This document shows positions 1-10,215 of a DNA stretch of 64,000 nucleotides, in pieces. A program made the translations under genes and the position numbers. The DNA is taken from contig CAWCAW010000006.1 of assembly GCA_963793645.1 (NCBI GenBank), positions 682,001-746,000 on the forward strand, given 5' to 3'. Numbering within the stretch: the stretch's first letter is position 1; the number at the start of each line of letters is the position of its first letter. Under the pieces are notes generated by a model that was not told where the DNA came from, ran no database searches, and worked only from the letters and a program-made list of their open reading frames with translations. The stretch is from CAWCAW01 sp963793645 (lineage in GTDB: Bacteria; Actinomycetota; Acidimicrobiia; Acidimicrobiales; UBA8190).

Positions 1-346
1 CTCCGCTGGCGAAGGTGGCGCCCGCGGGGAGGGTGCCTGCGGAGATGGTGACCGACGGGAAGGCGGGCCCGGTGCCACCGGTCCCGACCTGCTCGTAGCA
101 CGAGGCGGTATAGCTGTCGGCGACGCCGTCGACGAACGTGGTGGTGGTGGTGGTCGTGGACGTCGTGCCCCCGGCCGTGGTGGTACAGGCCGTGGTGGTA
201 GCGGCAGAGGCCGGCAGGACGTTCACCAGCGCCACGCCGAGCACGCTCAGGATGCCGGCCATCAGTGACAGCGCCAACGCAATTCGTAGGCTGCCGCCGC
301 GACGACGCAGATCTCCGGACCCGAGTATCGACGAAAAAACCTTCAT
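1..346 (-). CDS. Secreted protein with Thr-rich linker, cut by window edge
   Basis: Read on the minus strand from an ATG at 346-344, preceded by a strong GGAGGGG ribosome binding site; there is no stop before the window edge, so only about 115 N-terminal residues are visible. They show a basic N-terminus, a hydrophobic segment (about residues 22-48, ending PASAA) that fits a Sec signal peptide or anchor, then a Thr run encoded by repeated ACC/ACG codons, then a segment with the feel of a bacterial Ig-like or putative-Ig (He_PIG) domain (TISAGTLPAGATF). Function is unknown. A secreted or cell-wall-exposed protein fits the surface-directed genes that follow. Confidence 0.65.
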   Translation of the reverse strand, partial: MKVFSSILGSGDLRRRGGSLRIALALSLMAGILSVLGVALVNVLPASAATTTACTTTAGGTTSTTTTTTTFVDGVADSYTASCYEQVGTGGTGPAFPSVTISAGTLPAGATFASG

Positions 347-654
347 CGTCCCCTCCACAGCTGTCGGGATGACGCCGTGTCACCCCCACCGCTTCCCCGA
401 CCCGAATCAGAGTCGGGGCGCGGCCCCCTCCACGAAACTCCGCTCATCCTGCTCCATGCTCGAACATCAAAACATCGTCAATTTTTAGTGTATGGATTGT
501 TAACGAATGCCCTTGCACACGGTCACAGAACCGATTTCCGCCGTCCGCGCTGCCTGCCCGATCACCGATCAGGACGGCACCGTCACTCTCCAGAGACGCG
601 GCTCGGGGTTCAGGATCTCCGCTGAACCTGGGCTTCCGGTAGACGCGTCGGACT

Positions 655-2182
655 TCAGCGGGGGGCAGGACGCTTGGAACGCGTGCCTGGCGCGTTCGCT
701 TTCTTCTTCGCCGTACCCGGCACAGCCCGGCCGGTGGCCGCCACGGGCGGGCGTGACCGTGCCGGCGCGCCTTTGGCTTTCCTCGACTGAGCCCCGCCGC
801 TGGCCGCCTCGGGCGGGCGTGACCGTTTAGGGGTGCCTCGCCGCTTCGCCACCTCGGGCGGTTGAGGGCGCGACGCAGCGATAAGCAATCCGGCCATGCC
901 CGCCACGTCGATGGCCCACCACGGGAGCCAGCCCATGTGCCACTGGCCGACAACGGTGACGCCGATGGCCAGGGTGATGGCTATGGCGAAGCGCCGAAGA
1001 CTTCCCCGGGCCGCCACCGCCAACGCCACCGCCACCGCCGGCCAGACGTAGTACGAGTACAGGACCGTTTCCAGGAAGATCCGGATGGAAAGTGCCGCTG
1101 CCAGCGCCCAGGCCATCATCTCCGGCCGCTCCCGCCAGCGCCGCACCCACCCTGCGAAGGCGGCGGCCACGACGATGGTGGCGATCCGAGGCGGTCCACC
1201 CCCCACCATGGTGCCCTTCCCCTTGCCGCCCAACTTCGGGGCCAGGAAGGTCCACGGCGTCTGGTGGCCCGTGTGCAGGTCAGGGAACGTCGGTTGCTTC
1301 ACGAGGGCATGGATGGCGTTGTGCACGCTGGCAGCCACTTCAGGGACGGTCACCACGGCGGCGGGGACAACACCGCGCGCCACCAGGCCGACGACGCGTG
1401 TTCTGCCCCCCATGACGAGGAGCAAGGGGAACATCAGGAGCGCCAGTGGTTGGAACGCCAGCGCCACGCCGAACAGCCAGCCCGCACGGGCGAACCGTCC
1501 GTCCATGGCCGATAAGAGGGCGTAGATCGCGAAAGCCACCGCCAAGGCGTCCTCGGGGTGTCCGAAAATGACGGTCACGTTCCACAGCACCACGGCCTCG
1601 GCCACTGCCAACACGGCGCGTCTCGGACCCTCGACATGAAGTCGTTCAGCCAGAGCGTCGCAGGCGAACAGTGCCACGCACGAGTAGACGAGGGCGAAGG
1701 TGATCAGGAAGGGAAAGGCTTCCGGCTGTATTGCCTGTTCGATGCCATGACTGGCGTTTGGGCCCGAAATTCCCCTGGTACCAGAAGCCGCTTGGCAGAT
1801 GGGGGGCGAGAAAGACCTGGGGATGGGCGACCACGTGCCCGTGGACCTTGAAATTGATCCATGAACCGGAAAAGGAGTTGTTGAACACCGCCAAGGGCAA
1901 CAGCGCCAGCAGGAAGCCGGGGTACGACAGGAATCCTCTGCCCGGCTGGTAGACGTTGGCGAAATGCCCCTGAGCAAACTCGATAGCGGTGCCATACGTG
2001 GAGAGCATGTCCCCCGGGGCGAGCCACACGGATGGGATGTGACGAACGACGGGTGCCCAGCGGAACGTGTAGACCAGCGCGAGGCCGACATACACGACGG
2101 ACACGGCGATGGGCCAGAACCTGCGGTCCATACGCTCGACCACCGGTCTCCGCCGCCGCACGACCCTGCTCGGGCGGTTCAT
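655..2182 (-). CDS. HPED-family polytopic membrane protein (GT-C-like), frameshifted
   Basis: First of five paralogues sharing the motif GHPED and a following AGW-FG-A-AFQPL-LLM-P block. The N-terminal part (start ATG at 2182, RFWPIAVSVVYV) lies in one frame and the C-terminal part (FALVYSCVALFACDALAERL, then FGHPEDALAVAF) in another. Aligning QPEAFPFLITFALVYSC with HPQWVTAVDPFALLMSC of the paralogue at 8.7-10.1 kb places the shift at about 1740-1830. Joined, the protein would be about 508 residues with 9-11 membrane segments and a Lys/Arg/Pro/Ala-rich C-terminal tail of about 60 residues. The architecture (polytopic, acidic residue in the first long loop) resembles GT-C/GT87-type lipid-linked sugar transferases, but I see no diagnostic catalytic motif. 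It may be a pseudogene or an assembly error. Confidence 0.6.
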
Positions 2183-2564
2183 TTAGCAATCCTATTGCGG
2201 TTGTGGAGTCCCACGCCCATGGTGCGACACGGTCGGGCCGCCGTGGCCTCCCGGTGTTCGACCAACCCTCGGCTTGTGCGGAATGAGGCCGTCGAGGAGG
2301 GCATCGACAGATTCCATCAACCAAGGCGACTCGGAACGTCGAGCGCCCGCAACGTCGTCGCTTCGTGTCAGCCCTTGACTGGTCGGCCATGGGGTCCTCG
2401 CGGGGAGTGCCACCAAGTGCGCTGATCGGACATCAGATCCCGGCGCGTGACAGGCTGTGGCGATGCATCGTGAGCACCGAGGGCGACGTGAGTGTCCGCC
2501 ACGTCCCCTCCTCTCGGGTCGCTCCGGGGGACCTTTTCCCGATCGCTGACGCCCGGGTGACGCA
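2183..2564. other. Intergenic, divergent promoters expected; no gene seen
   Basis: This is the gap between the minus-strand HPED protein (start 2182) and the plus-strand lipoprotein (start 2565). Several short open frames cross it on both strands, but none has a convincing ribosome binding site or recognisable sequence. Promoters for both flanking genes must lie here; I cannot single out a -35/-10 pair. Confidence 0.4.
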
Positions 2565-3839
2565 ATGCGAGTTTTGATCTCCGTTCTCGGTGCCTTGGCG
2601 CTTTTGACCGCCGGTTGCAGCCGCGCCGCGACGTCGGTCGAACCTTCTGCTCAAGGCTCGACGTTCCTGAGCACATTGTCCCCAAAAACGACGTTCAACT
2701 GGACCGTGGCGCAGGGCGGCAACACCGGAATCGACGGGTGGCTCGACGGCGTGGACTGTGTGACTGAGACCATGTGCGTGGCTGTCGGCAACGAACCCGC
2801 TCCACGCGGCGGGAGCGTGGACGCGTTGGTCGAGACCTGGAAAGGAAGCGCGTGGTCTCCGGTGATCGCCCCGCCCGCGTCGCAGGTCGCACCGGCCGAC
2901 TGGCTCTTCTCCGTATCCTGCGCAAACGTGGCGAGCTGTGTTGCCGTCGGTTACTTCTTCACCCTGAGAAACGGCGGGGGCGCCGACGGGCTCATCGAGA
3001 CGCTCGCCCACGGAACCTGGTCGGCGAGCCCGATGCCATCACCGGGTGGCGACGTCGCCGACGGTTTCCTCACCGGGGTCTCCTGTACTTCGCCTTCGAG
3101 CTGCGTGGCAGTGGGCTACACACTCTCTACCAAGTTCGTCCCCCGGCCGTTGATCGTCGTCCTGGCCGACGGCTCATGGTCCACCATGCCCAGTCCGAGT
3201 CTCGGCCCAGGCTCGGGTGGCCTTCAGGCGGTGTCGTGCGTCGTACGCACTTCGTGCGTGGCCGTCGGTTATCGAGCCACGGGCTCGACCGACGAAACCC
3301 TCGTCGAGTCGTTGCGCGGGGGGAAGTGGGTCATCGTGCCCAGCACCGGCTCAGGCCCCGTGGGGCTCTTATTTGCCGGGCTCGACGACGTCTCGTGTTT
3401 GACGCCATCTTCCTGCGTGGCCGTGGGACGGCTCGAGGGACCGGTACCCACCATCGAGGTCCAGACCAACGAGGAGTGGTCGACCATGAAGAGCCCGAAC
3501 CCGAACTCGAAAGACGTCGACACGGGGCTGTACGGAGTCTCGTGCACGGACACCACGAGCTGCGTGGCAGTGGGTGACCTCGCCGCGGTATCGAAGGCCT
3601 CGGCCAGGACCACACCCGCCGGTGCGTTGGCGTCACCTCTCGACCCCCTCATCGAGACGAGCTCCGAGGGCACTTGGACGATTGCCTCACCACCGGGACT
3701 TTCACCAGGCGGCGGGCTTCACGCGGTCTCGTGTTCGGGCCGGACCTGTGTCGCCGTCGGTCAATCAGATCAGGTCACGAGTACGGCGGACGTCACGAAG
3801 ACTTTGATCTTGGAGAGCCCTTCCACAGGAGCTTCCTAG
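2565..3839 (+). CDS. Lipoprotein with seven paired-Cys repeats (probable 7-bladed propeller)
   Basis: The 424-residue protein begins with a short signal peptide and lipobox (LALLTAGC, lipid-attachment Cys at about residue 18), so it should be anchored on the outer face of the membrane. The mature part carries seven copies of a motif of the form V-[SD]-C-x4-6-C-V-A-V-G (VDCVTETMCVAVGN, VSCANVASCVAVGY, VSCTSPSSCVAVGY, and so on to VSCSGRTCVAVGQ), each followed by a strand with a Trp. Seven units and two Cys per unit suggest a seven-bladed beta-propeller with one disulfide per blade. A 14-copy relative lies at 32,794-35,499. The gene's stop overlaps the stop of the convergent HPED gene by a few bases. 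Ligand and function are unknown. Confidence 0.75.
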   Translation: MRVLISVLGALALLTAGCSRAATSVEPSAQGSTFLSTLSPKTTFNWTVAQGGNTGIDGWLDGVDCVTETMCVAVGNEPAPRGGSVDALVETWKGSAWSPVIAPPASQVAPADWLFSVSCANVASCVAVGYFFTLRNGGGADGLIETLAHGTWSASPMPSPGGDVADGFLTGVSCTSPSSCVAVGYTLSTKFVPRPLIVVLADGSWSTMPSPSLGPGSGGLQAVSCVVRTSCVAVGYRATGSTDETLVESLRGGKWVIVPSTGSGPVGLLFAGLDDVSCLTPSSCVAVGRLEGPVPTIEVQTNEEWSTMKSPNPNSKDVDTGLYGVSCTDTTSCVAVGDLAAVSKASARTTPAGALASPLDPLIETSSEGTWTIASPPGLSPGGGLHAVSCSGRTCVAVGQSDQVTSTADVTKTLILESPSTGAS

Positions 3840-5936
3840 ACGCCGCGTGAAGCTACCGGAGTCCGAGCCGCTTTCTTGACCGCTTTCTTGACCGGGTCCT
3901 TGCGGTCTTCTTTGTCAGAAGGGCGCTGACTTCGTGGCATGGCGAGCCATCCGAGAACGCCCAGCTGTCCCAGGAGGAACAGCCACTCCGACCATCGGGC
4001 CCGCACGGGGTCATGGACCCACCAGGTCAGCCAAATACCAAGAGCACACGTGCAAGCGAGTCGCCACCAAGGCTTTCGCGGACGCGCTGACGGCGGGTAG
4101 GGCCAGAGCCGGTGCCAGAAAGTACGTGGGCAGCTCCGGTTCGAACGCTCGCAGGGCGAAGAGCAATGCCAAGATCCACACGACGAAGTTCGCCGCCTCC
4201 CGGCGGTCTTTGGGAAGGGCACGCCACACAACAACTCCCGCCGGGATGGCCGCCAGAGCGATGAGGCCACGCACGACCGAGGCCACCCCGGGGTCCAGAT
4301 TCCAGATCGGCGTGATGTTCCCTAGGACGTCGAAGACCTTTTGGTGAAGCACCTGAGACACGGTCGCCGAGGGCGCGCTCACCAAGGGGACGAGCATCAC
4401 GCTTAGGGGAACGAGGACCATCGGGACGACCGCCCCTAGCCATTGCCGACGTTTGAGGAGCACCAACGCAATGGGCACCGCAAAGAACGCCAGGAACTGG
4501 AACGCCAGTGCGGTGCCGAGCCACCAGCCGGCGGCGCGATGACGTCCCTCGAGGGCGGCGACCAGCCCGTAGAGCATCGCGCCCAACGCCACCAGGTCCT
4601 CGGGATGCCCACCCACTGCGGGCGTGGCCAGCGTGACCGCCATGGTGCCGAGCACTATCACTCGGCGACGCAGGTCGGTGACCCCTACGTAGTTGAGCAA
4701 TCGGTCGCCGGCGCATATGGGGAGCACCATCGCGCTCAGATAGAGCGGTGCGGCGATCAAGAACGCCTTCGGATAGACCACCAAGCCTTGGAGTGGGAAG
4801 GGAAGATGGAAGGCGATCCGAGCGATCGGTGCGACGAGCACCTCGATGGCGGGAGCAGTCTCGAGAGCCCGATCAAGCGTGTAAACATGACCGAATCCCC
4901 CGGCGAAGGTGACGTCGGCAGAGGTCGCCCACGTCTCCCAGAAGTCGGTGAAGGTCGTGTTGTACCAGGCACCCATACCGTGCAGAATTGCGGCATCGGT
5001 CATGGCAAAAGCCAGGCCGCCGATCACCCCCACCAGTGCCACGCCAAGGGCAAGTTTCCGGCGTTGGAATGCCTGGGCGGCCTCCCTCAGGGGCCCGCGC
5101 CAGGTCCCTCTCCGGCGGGCACTAGCCACGACACCGAGGATCGCTGCCGCCAAAATGGCGAGCCAGAGGAGGACGAGCCCGAGATCCAGCCCGTTCGAAG
5201 AAACGGGGACACCCGCGGCCGGAAGGAACTCCCATTGCAGGTAAGCGAGGCTGGTCGCCGTTCCCACCGCTATGGGCTTCAGACTCGGCGAGGTGATGTC
5301 CACGAAGGTGACGACGTCAGCCCGGTTGAAGGCAACGATGGTTGAGCTGTAGGGCGCTCCATTGGCCAACCCTGTGCCCGAAAAATCGCACTGTCTGGAC
5401 ACCGCGCTCGGGACACCGGGTACCGGCACCGTCGCTCTCGTCGCAAGACCGCCATACGACGAGCACAGATCCAAGGCGTCTTGCGCAGGGCTCTGTAAGT
5501 GGACCTTCGTCAGGGAGGGCGACGAAACCAGCACGATGAGCAGGCGATAACCACCAATGGTCCCATCCCACTTTGCCACGGCGACGTTGACGAGGGTCCC
5601 CTTGGCCACACCGCTCATCAGTAACTGCTTCAACTGATGGGAATATGTCTCGACGGACGTGTCTGGGAGAGCATCCCAGCCCATGCCGGGGTTGGTCATG
5701 AAGCGGACCAGCAGGGGATCGCCGGCGGCCACGAGGCCGCAGTCAGGAGGGCATGTCGGCTCGGATGCCGACTTGGCGGCCGGCGACGCCCCCGCAGGCG
5801 CCGAGAGTGCAAGTTCCACGACGGCCAGCGCAATCAGGACCAAGCACGCCGCGACGGCGATCAAGAGCCGGCGGGGTTCAGACCTCGGCCGCCCGATCTG
5901 AGAGCCCGGCGCCATCGAGGCGTTACCGGTTGCCAT
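3836..5936 (-). CDS. Large divergent HPED-family membrane protein, frameshifted near C-terminus
   Basis: The main frame (4011-5936, 641 residues) starts MATGNASMAPG, has an N-terminal membrane anchor (about residues 24-47), then an extracytoplasmic region of roughly 180-200 residues. About ten membrane helices follow, including GGHPEDLVALGAMLYG and AGWWLGTALAFQFLAFF, the family signature. Just before the apparent stop the coding signal jumps to another frame (3836-4110: KPWWRLACTCALGIWLTWW, two more helices, then a Lys-rich tail KKAVKKAARTP). The join lies at about 4050-4110. The basic tail in the second frame matches those of the paralogues, so the full protein should be about 700 residues. 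Compared with the paralogues it has an extra N-terminal extracellular domain. Sugar transfer is inferred only from topology. Confidence 0.6.
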
Positions 5937-6067
5937 TCTTCATGCGCTCGCCGTACATCGCTTCGATACTAAGCGTTGTCTACTGCATCCAGCGAAGATG
6001 ACGGCACTTCGCACCACGAGCACCCAGCATGCGAGCGGGCTCCTGTGTGTGGCAGCCTTTTTCGACG

Positions 6068-7531
6068 ATGCCGATCAACCGGTTGAGCGATTCACATCTC
6101 GTCTATCGGGTGATCGATCGCCTGAAGCGCAGGCTCTGGCCACTCGGAGCTTCGGCGCTATACATCATCCTCGGATTACTCAAGATCTTTCGATGGGGGC
6201 CTGTCGGCTGGCACATTCCGTCTCTTTGGATCTCGCCCAACGATCTCTACGAGTCCTATGTGGCCAGCAGCCTGGCCGTCCACGGACATCTCGGCGCCAT
6301 CTACCAAGTCAACAACTTCGCGGAGCTCCCCGGCATCCTGGTGGCCCTGGCCCCACTGGCGGCCCTGAGCGGTGCGTTCCACACCTCTGTCTTCGAAGTC
6401 CTCACGCAGAACAACCACATACCCACCCACTCGCTCAGCGCTGCTGTCCACGTACCAAACGAACCTTTTCTGAACGCCCAGCAGTTCCATTCCGTTGTCG
6501 GCGACTTCGTCTCCCACCCGCAGTGGGTCTTAGTCGTGGCGCCCTATGCGTTGGCATTGTCGTGCATTGCCTTGGTCGCCCTAGATGCGCTCGCAGAGCG
6601 CTTGCAGGTTTCTCACTCGAGGCGGATATTTCTCTGCGGCGTCGAGGCAATCGTGTTGTGGCACATGACGGTGTGGTGGGGACATCCTGAGGATGCCGTG
6701 GCTGTGGCGCTGGCCGTGTACTGCTTCATCTTCATCCTCGACGAGAAATTCACCATGGCCGGCTGGTTCTTCGGGGCCGCCGTCGCATTTCAGCCTCTGG
6801 TCCTGCTCATGCTGCCTGTTCTGATGGCGATCGTCGGGCGACGCCGCATGCTCGCCTTCGGGATCCGATCCCTCCTTCCGGCTGCCGTCCTGCTGGCGGC
6901 GCCACTCGTGGCCAATTTCCGGGCCACGACTCACGCCATGCTCGATCAGCCGAATTTTCCCAACCTCAACCACCGCACCCCTTGGACCGCCTTGGCGCCG
7001 AACGTGGGCGGTCACGGGTTGACATTGGCCATCGCCGACGGTCCCGGCCGGCTCGTGGCCATCGTCATTGCCATTGGGATCGCCGTCTGGGCGGTCCCAC
7101 GCTGTCGCGAACGGCCGGAGCTGCTGCTCTGGTCTTGCGCCCTGACCCTCGCACTGCGCTCGTACGTGGAATCGGTGATGTTGGCCTACTACCCATGGCC
7201 GGCCGTTGCCTTGCTTTTGCTCGTTGCGGCCCTTGCCAGCCGTGAACGGTTCGGCATCTCGATCGTTGTCGCAATAGCCACAACCATGGTCGCTCAGTCT
7301 CGACTTGCGTGGTTGCCGTGGTGGATCATTCAGGTAATCGGTCTCACCGTGTTGCTCGTCGTGGCCTCCCGACCAGAGCCGACCGCTGCCCTGCCGCCGC
7401 GACCCAGTCCCGCCGCCACCCGATCGCCCGCGGCGGCGCAAAGCCGGCATGGACCCACGCCACCGAGGAAGAATGCGCGCCCACAAGTCCGATCCTCACC
7501 GGCCGGTACAACCCGTTCTGGGGGGCGGTGA
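6068..7531 (+). CDS. HPED-family polytopic membrane protein (GT-C-like), intact
   Basis: About 487 residues from the ATG at 6068 (MPINRLSDSH); an in-frame ATG at 6029 is possible, but the paralogues begin 20-30 residues before the first helix (RRLWPLGASALYI), which favours 6068. Visible features are FRWGPVGWHIPSLWISPNDL in the first external loop, LDALAERLQVS, the signature WWGHPEDAVAVALAVY, AGWFFGAAVAFQPLVLLMLP, TPWTALAPNVGGHG, and the LPWW pair near the last helix. The C-terminal 60 residues are Pro/Ala/Arg/Ser-rich and predicted cytoplasmic. It is the intact relative of the frameshifted 655-2182 gene. It may transfer sugars from polyprenyl-phosphate donors, like other GT-C proteins; substrate unknown. 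Confidence 0.65.
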   Translation: MPINRLSDSHLVYRVIDRLKRRLWPLGASALYIILGLLKIFRWGPVGWHIPSLWISPNDLYESYVASSLAVHGHLGAIYQVNNFAELPGILVALAPLAALSGAFHTSVFEVLTQNNHIPTHSLSAAVHVPNEPFLNAQQFHSVVGDFVSHPQWVLVVAPYALALSCIALVALDALAERLQVSHSRRIFLCGVEAIVLWHMTVWWGHPEDAVAVALAVYCFIFILDEKFTMAGWFFGAAVAFQPLVLLMLPVLMAIVGRRRMLAFGIRSLLPAAVLLAAPLVANFRATTHAMLDQPNFPNLNHRTPWTALAPNVGGHGLTLAIADGPGRLVAIVIAIGIAVWAVPRCRERPELLLWSCALTLALRSYVESVMLAYYPWPAVALLLLVAALASRERFGISIVVAIATTMVAQSRLAWLPWWIIQVIGLTVLLVVASRPEPTAALPPRPSPAATRSPAAAQSRHGPTPPRKNARPQVRSSPAGTTRSGGR

Positions 7532-7661
7532 TATCGCTTGCCTGAGGCCAAAATCTTTCGCCTGCCGTTACGGACCGTGCTCCTGGCAACGCAGTACCAT
7601 GTGCCCACCGATCCGGCACGGGACGGCGTACGCCTGCAAGCCTCAGGACAGGAGCGCAAAA

Positions 7662-8075
7662 GTGAGTCCGAGATGGAGCGTTTCGGTGGCAACGGCGGCA
7701 GGCGGGATTGTGGGGTGTGGGTTGCTGCTTGTGAGTTGCTCCTCCGGTCCGGTGGCATCTACCAAAACGGTCACCCCGGGCTCGGTCGTCCCGTACCATC
7801 AGGGGCGTAGCGTGCGTGGCGACGTCAAGACCGGAGCGTGCGTCCAGGCATCTGGAGCCTGGACGCTTAGCGGTTCGGTGAAGAACCCGACAACGACGGC
7901 GACCGGGATTCAGATCGTCGTCGACTTCGTGACCAAGCCCGGTTCCACGGTACTCGGCACGTCCGAGGTCAACGTCGCCAATGTCGCCCCAGGCGCCACC
8001 GCCACCTGGTCTGCCACCGGCGCCCGGGGCAAATCTGACATTGCGTGCATCGTACGACTAGCCCAGACGACGTAA
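7662..8075 (+). CDS. Small lipoprotein with FxLYD-like domain
   Basis: The start chosen is the GTG at 7662, preceded by AGGACAGGAG; it gives 137 residues with a clean signal peptide and lipobox (LLLVSC). A longer in-frame extension upstream lacks any signal and overlaps the preceding gene. The mature domain (ACVQASGAWTLSGSVKN, then VAPGATATWSATGA, with a late Cys in SDIACIVRL) has the pattern of FxLYD/DUF-type beta-sandwich domains, in which a newly exported protein contrasts bound and free states; these are common in actinobacterial lipoproteins. Two Cys in the mature domain could pair. It follows an HPED gene on the same strand and may be co-transcribed. Function is unknown. Confidence 0.65.
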   Translation: MSPRWSVSVATAAGGIVGCGLLLVSCSSGPVASTKTVTPGSVVPYHQGRSVRGDVKTGACVQASGAWTLSGSVKNPTTTATGIQIVVDFVTKPGSTVLGTSEVNVANVAPGATATWSATGARGKSDIACIVRLAQTT

Positions 8076-8118
8076 GCCCCATCGAGTTCGTCCCCGATGG
8101 CGGCACCTCGTCGGCGGG

Positions 8119-8607
8119 TTATCGGGGCGGAGAAGGTATGTGAAAGAGTGCGCCTTCGTCGCCAAGTTCGTGTAGGACGACCACAAGTTGGTTCTGCCAG
8201 GCAACCACGACCTGAGGATTGGACGCCACGGACTGAATGAGCTCACTGCCCAAGCGGCTTGATGGGTGCGCTTCAAGGTCAGCAATGACCGGCCCGGTAA
8301 GTTCACCAAGACGATCGATACTGGGCTTTACCTGCACCGGCCAGCGTGTCTCTGAGAGCCGGTGTTGGAAAGCCTGGAGCGATTGCACCATGAAGCGATT
8401 TGCGAGCGTGGTTGCAAGCGCACTCGCTGACCCGTTCAATGCGCTCTCAATGGAGTAGGCGGCGGTCAACGAAGCTGAATCTGATTGAAAGGCGTGTCGA
8501 GCGTTCGCGAAGACAACAGCGTTCGGTGGACTCGAGCCACACTCGGTCAGGACGCATGCGAACACGGTCAACGCCGTGAGACAAGTGAGAGGCCGGCGCG
8601 GAATCAC
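8119..8607 (-). CDS. Small predicted lipoprotein, unknown function
   Basis: 162 residues starting at a GTG (8607-8605). A hydrophobic N-terminus ends in VLTEC, a poor lipobox because Glu precedes the Cys, so lipidation is likely but not certain. The rest is Ala/Ser/Leu-rich and probably helical (TAAYSIESALNGSASALATT). I recognise no family. It is divergent from the HPED gene that follows, with an inverted repeat and a possible -10 between them. Similar small lipoproteins accompany the other HPED genes (7662 and 10,216), suggesting that they work together, but that is inference from position alone. Confidence 0.55.
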   Translation of the reverse strand: MIPRRPLTCLTALTVFACVLTECGSSPPNAVVFANARHAFQSDSASLTAAYSIESALNGSASALATTLANRFMVQSLQAFQHRLSETRWPVQVKPSIDRLGELTGPVIADLEAHPSSRLGSELIQSVASNPQVVVAWQNQLVVVLHELGDEGALFHIPSPPR

Positions 8608-8669
8608 AACACTATATGCCAGACTTCAGGTCTGTGCCGCAGCGGAGACAGTCAGACTTTGACCGGGTG
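8608..8669. promoter_or_regulatory. Divergent control region: inverted repeat and TATAGT -10 candidate
   Basis: An inverted repeat CAGAC-TTCAG-GTCTG lies at 8620-8634. Reading toward the minus-strand lipoprotein, TATAGT (8616-8611) sits only a few bases from its GTG, which would make that mRNA leaderless or nearly so. The plausible start of the plus-strand gene (8670) leaves about 60 bp for both promoters. The -35 is weak, so this is a suggestion. Confidence 0.3.
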
Positions 8670-10151
8670 ATGAGCCGCCTCGGAACGCGGACCTGGCCGA
8701 TCGTTGTTTCGGCTCTGTATATCGTTCTGGGACTGGCCTACTTCTTTCGGTGGGGCCCGGTTGGCCAACACACATCGTCTCTGTGGATCTCACCCACAGA
8801 CCTATGGTTCACCTATTTCGCCGCCAGCCAGCTGGCGCATGGACATTTTGGTGCCATCTACGAGACCAACGCGAATTTCCTGGAGTTCCCCGGGATACTG
8901 GTCCTGCTGGCCCCACTCGGGGCGCTGAGCAACAGCTTTCACACATCACTTTTAGAGGTCACAAAGAACCAAGTCATTCCGGCCCACAATTTCGCGGCCA
9001 GCGCTCCGAACATACCCTTCCTCAATGCACAGGAGTTCCATTTCCAGGGTCGGCTGTATGTGTCACACCCTCAATGGGTCACGGCGGTAGACCCCTTCGC
9101 GCTGCTGATGTCGTGTACGGCGCTGTTCGCGTGTGACGCGCTCGCCGAACGACTCCAGGTCTCCCGCCAGCGGCGAGCCGTTCTCAGCGTCGTTGAGGCG
9201 GTCTTGCTGTGGAATGTCACGGTGTGGTGGGGGCATCCCGAGGATGCGGTGGCCGTCGCGTTGGCAGTGTACGCCCTCATTTTTGCCCTTGACCGACGCT
9301 TTGTAGGCGCCGGCTGGATCTTCGGTGCCGCCGTTGCCTTCCAGCCGCTGGTTCTACTCATGCTGCCGGTGGTTCTGGCCATGGCCGGCAGACGGAGCGG
9401 GATCGGCGTCGCCATCCGCTCCCTACTCCCCGCCATCATCCTCCTGTTGGCTCCGCTCATCGCCAACTTCCGAGTGACTCTGCACACGCTCGTCGACCAA
9501 CCGAGTTCTCCCAATTTCGACCACGCCACCCCCTGGACAACATTTTCGCCGAACCTAGGTGGTCACGGACGGCTTCTGATGGTGGCCGCAGGCCCCGTTC
9601 GGAGTGTCGCCTTCCTCCTGGCCATCTCGCTCGCCATATGGGTTGCTCGTCACTGGCTCAAGTACCCCGAGCGCTTGGCTTGGGCGTGCACCCTGGCCCT
9701 GGCGCTGCGTTCCTACACGGAATCGGTCATGACCGATTACTACGCCTGGGCGGCGCTGGCTATCGGAGTGGTGGTGGCGGCCCGGTGCAGCCGCCGAAGA
9801 TTTGAGGTTTCGATTGTCTTGGTTATTGCCACCACGATGCTCGCACAGTGGAAGCTCGGTTGGCTCCCGTGGTGGACGATTCAAATAGTGGGTCTCACCG
9901 CTTTGCTTGCCGTCACGTCGCAACCAGAGCCGCTTGCGCTCGTAGCGGCGCGCGTCGAGCCCGGGCGCACTCGCACGACATCGGCGACCCAAAGCAGATC
10001 AAGATCGGGCACGGCAAAACAACGTCCACAGAAGCGCGCCGGCTCTCCCGCCGCGGCGCAACGACAGGGTAGATCGGGCAACACACAGAAGCAGACAAGG
10101 AATCCCCGAAATGCGCCCCCAACCGATCCGAAGCATTCTGGCCGTCGTTGA
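8670..10151 (+). CDS. HPED-family polytopic membrane protein (GT-C-like), intact
   Basis: About 493 residues from the ATG at 8670 (MSRLGTRTWPIVVSALYIV); a longer frame from 8616 is open, but its start would leave only 8 bp to the divergent gene and would overlap the inverted repeat there. Family features include YFFRWGPVGQHTSSLW, CDALAERLQVS, WWGHPEDAVAVALAVYAL, AGWIFGAAVAFQPLVLLMLP, TPWTTFSPNLGGHG and WLPWWTIQIVGL. The C-terminal 75 residues are strongly basic and Ser/Thr/Gln-rich with no predicted structure. It is close in sequence to the 6068-7531 protein, so the two look like a local duplication. The GT-C assignment rests on topology only. Confidence 0.65.
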   Translation: MSRLGTRTWPIVVSALYIVLGLAYFFRWGPVGQHTSSLWISPTDLWFTYFAASQLAHGHFGAIYETNANFLEFPGILVLLAPLGALSNSFHTSLLEVTKNQVIPAHNFAASAPNIPFLNAQEFHFQGRLYVSHPQWVTAVDPFALLMSCTALFACDALAERLQVSRQRRAVLSVVEAVLLWNVTVWWGHPEDAVAVALAVYALIFALDRRFVGAGWIFGAAVAFQPLVLLMLPVVLAMAGRRSGIGVAIRSLLPAIILLLAPLIANFRVTLHTLVDQPSSPNFDHATPWTTFSPNLGGHGRLLMVAAGPVRSVAFLLAISLAIWVARHWLKYPERLAWACTLALALRSYTESVMTDYYAWAALAIGVVVAARCSRRRFEVSIVLVIATTMLAQWKLGWLPWWTIQIVGLTALLAVTSQPEPLALVAARVEPGRTRTTSATQSRSRSGTAKQRPQKRAGSPAAAQRQGRSGNTQKQTRNPRNAPPTDPKHSGRR

Positions 10152-10215
10152 TTTCGGGAGATTCCAGGGCGTGTGAGTCACTGACTGTCCCTAACCGGTC
10201 ACGTCAATCCGGTCG

